A stretch of 12,182 nt of DNA from Synechococcaceae cyanobacterium RL_1_2 (lineage in GTDB: Bacteria > Cyanobacteriota > Cyanobacteriia > Cyanobacteriales > JAAUPO01): positions 1 through 12,182 of the forward strand of contig JAAUPO010000021.1 in assembly GCA_012033095.1 (NCBI GenBank). Direction: 5' to 3'. The notes beneath the pieces were generated by a model. That model saw only the letters and a list, made by a program, of their open reading frames with translations, did no database searches and had not been told where the DNA came from. Below, one piece after another: positions 8,315 through 12,182 of this stretch (positions are counted from its first letter, which is position 1; the number at the start of each line of letters is the position of its first letter). A program made the translations under genes and the position numbers.

Positions 8315-8322
8315 GCATTTTG

Positions 8323-8345
8323 CCCCCTAAATCCCCCAAATTTGG
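8323..8345. repeat. Dispersed C-rich intergenic repeat, second copy
   Basis: CCCCCTAAATCCCCCAAA followed by TTTGG closely matches the motif at 3216-3236 inside the sufR-side element. Shorter cores ACCCCTAAATCC recur at 8397-8408 and 8541-8552. All copies are intergenic, as expected of a dispersed cyanobacterial repeat. Confidence 0.6.
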
Positions 8346-8408
8346 AAGAATTTTAATGATTTTTCAGGAATTTTTCCTCTAGGACTTACGCATAAAACCC
8401 CTAAATCC

Positions 8409-8540
8409 AGGGAAAACGCATACTCTTTCCTTTTTTCGCAATAAGCAATGTTAAACAAGCTTTTATTGGGAATAAAAATTTAAAAAAATCACTGAAACTA
8501 TTATTCTTTCGTTGAGTGAAAATTAGTATGCGTTTGCCCT
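8409..8540. mobile_element. MITE candidate, 132 bp, with terminal inverted repeats and 12-bp flanking direct repeats
   Basis: The left end AGGGAAAACGCATACT (8409-8424) and right end AGTATGCGTTTGCCCT (8525-8540) are inverted repeats matching at 15 of 16 positions. The element is bordered exactly by a perfect 12-bp direct repeat ACCCCTAAATCC (8397-8408 and 8541-8552), as a target-site duplication would be. Removing the element and one repeat copy restores a continuous intergenic repeat resembling the one at 8323-8345. The interior is AT-rich and codes for nothing. It would need a transposase supplied in trans; a family with 10-13-bp duplications, as in parts of IS4, is a guess. Confidence 0.65.
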
Positions 8541-8634
8541 ACCCCTAAATCCCTCAAAATTGTATAGAGATGATTAATTGGTTTATGATAATAGGCTTGA
8601 AGCATAATCCTATTGAACCTTGTCCCCATTGACC

Positions 8635-9989
8635 ATGACCAACTCTCCCCGCCGCTACAATATCACTACGTTTGGCTGCCAGATGAACAAGGCCGATTCT
8701 GAGCGCATGGCAGGGGTTTTAGAACAGATGGGCTTTACCTGGTCAGAGGATCCCTTTGAAGCAGATTTAATTGTATATAACACCTGTTCCATTCGGGACA
8801 ATGCTGAACAAAAAGTCTATTCCTATCTAGGTCGCCAAGCAAAACGCAAACATCAAGAAAAAGACCTAACCCTAGTGGTGGCGGGGTGTGTCGCCCAGCA
8901 GGAAGGGGAACAACTGCTCCGTCGTGTCCCTGAATTAGATCTAGTGATGGGCCCCCAACATGCTAATCGCCTAGAGACCTTACTGGAACAAGTATTTGCG
9001 GGTAACCAAGTGGTAGCCACGGAAGAAGTGGAAATTATGGAGGACATTACCAAGCCCCGGCGGGATAGTCAGGTAAGTGCGTGGGTTAATGTTATCTATG
9101 GTTGTAACGAACGTTGTACCTATTGTGTGGTCCCTAATACTAGGGGGATAGAGCAATCCCGTTATCCCGATGCGATTAAAGCGGAAATGGAAGAACTAGC
9201 TCGCCAAGGTTATACGGAAGTGACCTTGTTAGGCCAAAATATTGATGCCTACGGCCGGATTTGCCGGGAAGTACTCCTGAAGGTCGTCATCTTTATAATT
9301 TTACGGATTTGCTGTACCACGTCCATGGGGTGGAAGGCATTGAGCGGATTCGCTTTGCTACGAGTCACCCTCGATACTTTACCGAACGGTTAATTAAGGC
9401 CTGTGCTGAATTACCTAAAGTGTGTGAACATTTCCATATTCCTTTTCAATCGGGGGATAATGAGATTTTAAAAGCTATGGGCCGGGGCTATACCCAGGAA
9501 AAATTTCGCCGCATTGTGGATAAGATTAGAACCTATATGCCCGATGCGGCCCTCAGTGCAGATGCGATCGTTGGTTTTCCAGGGGAAACGGAGGAACAAT
9601 TTCTCAGTACGATGAAACTAGTGGAGGAGATTGGATTTGAGCAACTCAATACTGCGGCTTACTCCCCCCGTCCCCAAACCCCCGCCGCCATTATGGAACA
9701 ACAGATCAGTGAAGAGGTCAAAGCCGATCGCTTACAACGTCTGAACCATTTAGTGTCCATTAAAGCCGCTGAGCGATCGCAGCTTTACCTTGGTCGTACG
9801 GAACAGGTGTTGGTGGAAGGATTAAATCCCAAAGATCTCAGACAAGTGATGGGCCGGACAGAGGGCAGTCGCCTTACATTTTTTGAAGGTAATTTAGAAG
9901 CTCTGTTAGGTAAAATCGTCCCCGTCAAAATTACAGAAGTACGACCCTTTAGTTTAAGTGGAGAAATGTTAATTCCCGCTACAATTTAG
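8635..9989 (+). CDS. miaB: MiaB, tRNA-2-methylthio-N6-dimethylallyladenosine synthase, broken by one single-base deletion
   Basis: MiaB is a radical-SAM enzyme that adds a methylthio group to i6A37 of tRNAs reading UNN codons. The N-terminal domain carries the auxiliary-cluster cysteines C15 ([11 protein letters not shown]), C51 ([12 protein letters not shown]) and C85 ([10 protein letters not shown]). The radical-SAM core has C157-X3-C161-X2-C164 (GCNERCTYC). The C-terminal part from about residue 380 fits a TRAM domain. The [12 protein letters not shown] and GCNERCTYC signatures fit MiaB better than RimO. The frame breaks at GG 9257-9258, where one more G gives [14 protein letters not shown] and a 451-residue protein. 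ATG 8635 is preferred over an in-frame TTG at 8620 because it puts FGCQMN at the normal distance. It lies about 600 bp after the suf operon that supplies its clusters, and 108 bp before kaiB. Confidence 0.93.
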
Positions 9990-10005
9990 ATTCCTGGTAT
10001 TTTCC

Positions 10006-10035
10006 TTGGTATGATTGAATTTTAGGGATTAATAT
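10006..10035 (+). promoter_or_regulatory. Weak candidate promoter for kaiB
   Basis: TTGGTA (10006-10011) and TAATAT (10030-10035) are 18 bp apart in the miaB-kaiB gap, each matching consensus at four of six positions. The inferred leader is about 55 nt. An 18-codon open frame (10034-10090) sits in that leader, probably by chance. A local promoter is expected because kaiA is not upstream. Confidence 0.28.
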
Positions 10036-10097
10036 GGTTAAATCGCTAAACTCCATTCCTTTAATTTTTGCTCAATTAGACTTAACTTAAATCACCT

Positions 10098-10412
10098 ATG
10101 AGCCCCAGCAGAAAGACCTATGTGCTTAAGCTTTACGTAGCTGGAAATACCCCTAATTCAGTTAGAGCCTTAAAAACTTTAAAAGCCATTCTTGAGCAAG
10201 AATTTCAAGGAGTTTATGCCCTTAAAGTAATTGATGTCCTCAAAAATCCTCAATTAGCAGAAGAAGATAAAATTCTTGCCACCCCTACTCTCTCAAAGGT
10301 TTTGCCACCCCCCGTTCGTAAAATCATCGGGGATTTATCCGATCGCGAAAAAGTCTTAATTGGTCTGGATTTACTTTACGAAGAAATCAGGGAAAGAGGC
10401 TTAGAATCCTAA
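10098..10412 (+). CDS. kaiB: KaiB, circadian clock oscillator protein
   Basis: KaiB binds the CI ring of KaiC at night, after switching to a thioredoxin-like fold, and sequesters KaiA. That promotes KaiC dephosphorylation and recruits output kinases. The intact 104-residue protein is almost colinear with the Synechococcus elongatus protein: [16 protein letters not shown] near the N-terminus, the conserved core [16 protein letters not shown], and [19 protein letters not shown] near the C-terminus. This places it with the canonical clock KaiB (KaiB1 type) rather than divergent KaiB2 or KaiB3 forms. The first four residues carry one extra Ser and the C-terminal tail ([10 protein letters not shown]) differs. 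It starts 108 bp after miaB and ends 137 bp before kaiC. kaiA, normally immediately upstream, is not there. Confidence 0.97.
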   Translation: MSPSRKTYVLKLYVAGNTPNSVRALKTLKAILEQEFQGVYALKVIDVLKNPQLAEEDKILATPTLSKVLPPPVRKIIGDLSDREKVLIGLDLLYEEIRERGLES

Positions 10413-10549
10413 GTTAATAGCCTTAATTATTCTTTAATCATTCTTAAGATTCAAAATATTTAGAATAATTTAACTTTATGATCTAGCTTTAGTTTTGTAA
10501 AAAAATATTACGCACAGTTCAAACACCTATTCAAAGCTTAATTTAAATC

Positions 10550-12121
10550 ATGACCTCTTGGAATCCTAATGATCACCATCCGCCAACAAGACCAAAACGG
10601 GGCGTTAAAAAGATCAGAACGATGATTGAAGGCTTTGATGAAATTAGCCATGGCGGAATGCCTGAAGGTCGTACCACCCTAGTTAGTGGCACGTCGGGAA
10701 CAGGGAAAACTCTCCTCTCGGTTCAATTTCTTTACCATGGCATCAAAAATTTAGATTATCCAGGGTTATTCGTCACCTTTGAGGAATCCCCCAACGATAT
10801 TATTGAAAATGCCTTTAGTTTCGGTTGGGATTTAGAAGAATTAATCGATAAAGGCAAGCTCTTTATCCTTGATGCGTCCCCTGATCCGGAGGGGCAAGAG
10901 GTGGTAGGGAACTTCGATTTGTCCGCTTTGATTGAACGCATTCAATACGCCATTCGTAAATATAAAGCCAAGTTAGTATCCATTGACTCCGTAACAGCGG
11001 TATTTCAACAGTACGACGCGGCGGCGGTGGTGCGGCGGGAAATCTTTCGCTTGGTTGCCCGTCTCAAACATTTGAACGTTACCTCCATCATGACCACAGA
11101 ACGGATTGAGGAGTATGGCCCGATCGCTCGATTTGGGGTGGAAGAATTCGTCTCGGATAATGTGGTGGTGCTCAGAAATGTGTTAGAAGGAGAACGCCGC
11201 CGTCGTACTGTCGAAATTTTGAAGCTGCGGGGGACTACCCACATGAAAGGAGAATATCCGTTTACCATCACTGACGATGGCATCAATATCTTTCCCCTCG
11301 GTGCAATGCAACTTACCCAGCGATCGTCCAATGCCCGTATTTCTTCAGGGGTTAAAACCTTGGATGAAATGTGTGGTGGTGGGTTCTTTAAGGATTCCAT
11401 CATTCTGGCGACGGGGGCTACCGGTACCGGAAAAACGTTGTTAGTTAGTAAGTTTATCCAAGAAGGCTGTCGTCAAGGGGAACGGGCAATTCTCTTTGCC
11501 TATGAAGAATCCAGGGCCCAATTGTCCCGTAATGCTTCTTCCTGGGGTATTAACTTTGAAGAAATGGAAGAAAAGGGCCTATTAAAGCTACTGTGTTCCT
11601 ATCCAGAGTCCGCCGGTCTAGAGGATCATCTCCAAAAAATTAAATCAGAAATTATTGAATTTAAACCTTCCCGGATCGCGATCGATTCCCTTTCTGCCCT
11701 GGCTAGGGGGGTAACCAATAATGCCTTCCGTCAATTTGTGATTGGGGTAACCGGTTATGCCAAACAAGAGGAAATCACCGGTTTCTTCACCAATACCACC
11801 GACCAATTTATGGGAGCCCATTCCATCACTGAATCCCATATTTCTACGATTACTGACACGATTTTGATGCTTCAGTACGTAGAAATTAGGGGAGAAATGT
11901 CCAGGGCCATGAACGTGTTTAAGATGCGAGGCTCATGGCACGATAAAGGGATTCGGGAATATAGCATCAGCGAAGCGGGCCCCTCCATTAAAGATTCCTT
12001 CCGCAATTACGAGGGCATCATTAGCGGTTCCCCCACTCGGATCTCGGTGGACGAGAAAGCAGAACTAGCCAGGATTATGCAAGGGGTTAAACAAAAATCA
12101 GTGGATGGCGATGACGAATAA
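10550..12121 (+). CDS. kaiC: KaiC, circadian clock autokinase/autophosphatase ATPase
   Basis: KaiC is the central hexameric oscillator, a tandem RecA-like ATPase of 523 residues. CI has Walker A GTSGTGKT (47-54, Lys53) and catalytic Glu78-Glu79 in FVTFEE. CII has Walker A GATGTGKT (289-296, Lys295) and Glu319-Glu320 in FAYEES. Phosphosites are Ser432 and Thr433 in THIS-type context ITESHISTIT, one residue later than S. elongatus S431/T432; Thr427 matches T426. Residue 428 is Glu where S. elongatus has Asp, a conservative change. The A-loop and tail (GSPTRISVDEKAELARIMQGV) that KaiA grips are preserved, so this is a KaiA-responsive KaiC1-type protein. The 137-bp kaiB-kaiC gap has an imperfect AT-rich hairpin (10440-10466) and may include a separate promoter. 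The gene is intact, unlike several neighbours. Confidence 0.98.
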   Translation: MTSWNPNDHHPPTRPKRGVKKIRTMIEGFDEISHGGMPEGRTTLVSGTSGTGKTLLSVQFLYHGIKNLDYPGLFVTFEESPNDIIENAFSFGWDLEELIDKGKLFILDASPDPEGQEVVGNFDLSALIERIQYAIRKYKAKLVSIDSVTAVFQQYDAAAVVRREIFRLVARLKHLNVTSIMTTERIEEYGPIARFGVEEFVSDNVVVLRNVLEGERRRRTVEILKLRGTTHMKGEYPFTITDDGINIFPLGAMQLTQRSSNARISSGVKTLDEMCGGGFFKDSIILATGATGTGKTLLVSKFIQEGCRQGERAILFAYEESRAQLSRNASSWGINFEEMEEKGLLKLLCSYPESAGLEDHLQKIKSEIIEFKPSRIAIDSLSALARGVTNNAFRQFVIGVTGYAKQEEITGFFTNTTDQFMGAHSITESHISTITDTILMLQYVEIRGEMSRAMNVFKMRGSWHDKGIREYSISEAGPSIKDSFRNYEGIISGSPTRISVDEKAELARIMQGVKQKSVDGDDE

Positions 12122-12182
12122 GGATCGTGAATTAAATAACTTAGAAATTTGTACGGTATCCGTCAAGGGAGCGTAAACCATC

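Noticed and set aside
8620..8634. TTG start for miaB at 8620
   Set aside because: The ATG at 8635 gives the usual MiaB N-terminus and length; the extra five residues have no family support.
10034..10090. 18-codon leader peptide upstream of kaiB
   Set aside because: Too short to separate from chance in AT-rich DNA; it has no regulatory codon pattern or attenuator hairpin.
10440..10466. Terminator between kaiB and kaiC
   Set aside because: The inverted repeat is AT-only, imperfect and lacks a T tract; it is mentioned only in the kaiC entry.

Overview
The window comes from a cyanobacterium, most probably a unicellular chroococcalean in the broad Synechocystis/Crocosphaera neighbourhood. The evidence is a KaiB/KaiC pair, a SufR-controlled sufBCD operon, a cyanobacterial pentapeptide-repeat protein, and six perfect copies of the HIP1 octamer GCGATCGC in 12 kb, where about 0.2 would be expected by chance. 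The exact genus cannot be read from the sequence.

Layout. On the minus strand, asnS (955-2342) is followed 21 bp later by a pentapeptide-repeat gene (107-933). A gene-free stretch (2343-3318) ends in a MITE-like element abutting sufR (3319-3951, minus). sufR and sufBCD (4196-8037, plus) diverge from a 244-bp control region with two CAAC-N6-GTTG SufR operators and a 16-bp perfect palindrome. The gap after sufD (8038-8634) is repeat-rich and contains a 132-bp MITE candidate with terminal inverted repeats and 12-bp flanking direct repeats. Then come miaB (8635-9989), kaiB (10098-10412) and kaiC (10550-12121). kaiA is not at its usual place upstream of kaiB, and sufS is not downstream of sufD.

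How the genes work together. SufBCD is the Fe-S cluster assembly scaffold, SufR its Fe-S-sensing repressor, and MiaB a Fe-S radical-SAM tRNA enzyme that needs such clusters. KaiB and KaiC are two of the three oscillator proteins of the circadian clock. AsnRS is a housekeeping enzyme.

The most important caveat concerns frame breaks. Four genes (pentapeptide gene, asnS, sufB, miaB) are broken by seven single-base indels, six of them deletions, mostly in homopolymer runs. Restoring one base at each gives full-length conserved proteins of normal size. The protein sequence on both sides of each break is intact, so uncorrected long-read consensus error is the likeliest cause. Real homopolymer slippage, as in reduced or endosymbiotic genomes, is the alternative. 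I found no convincing novel multi-gene system; the interesting material is the suf control region, the two MITE candidates, the missing neighbours (kaiA, sufS) and the indel pattern.
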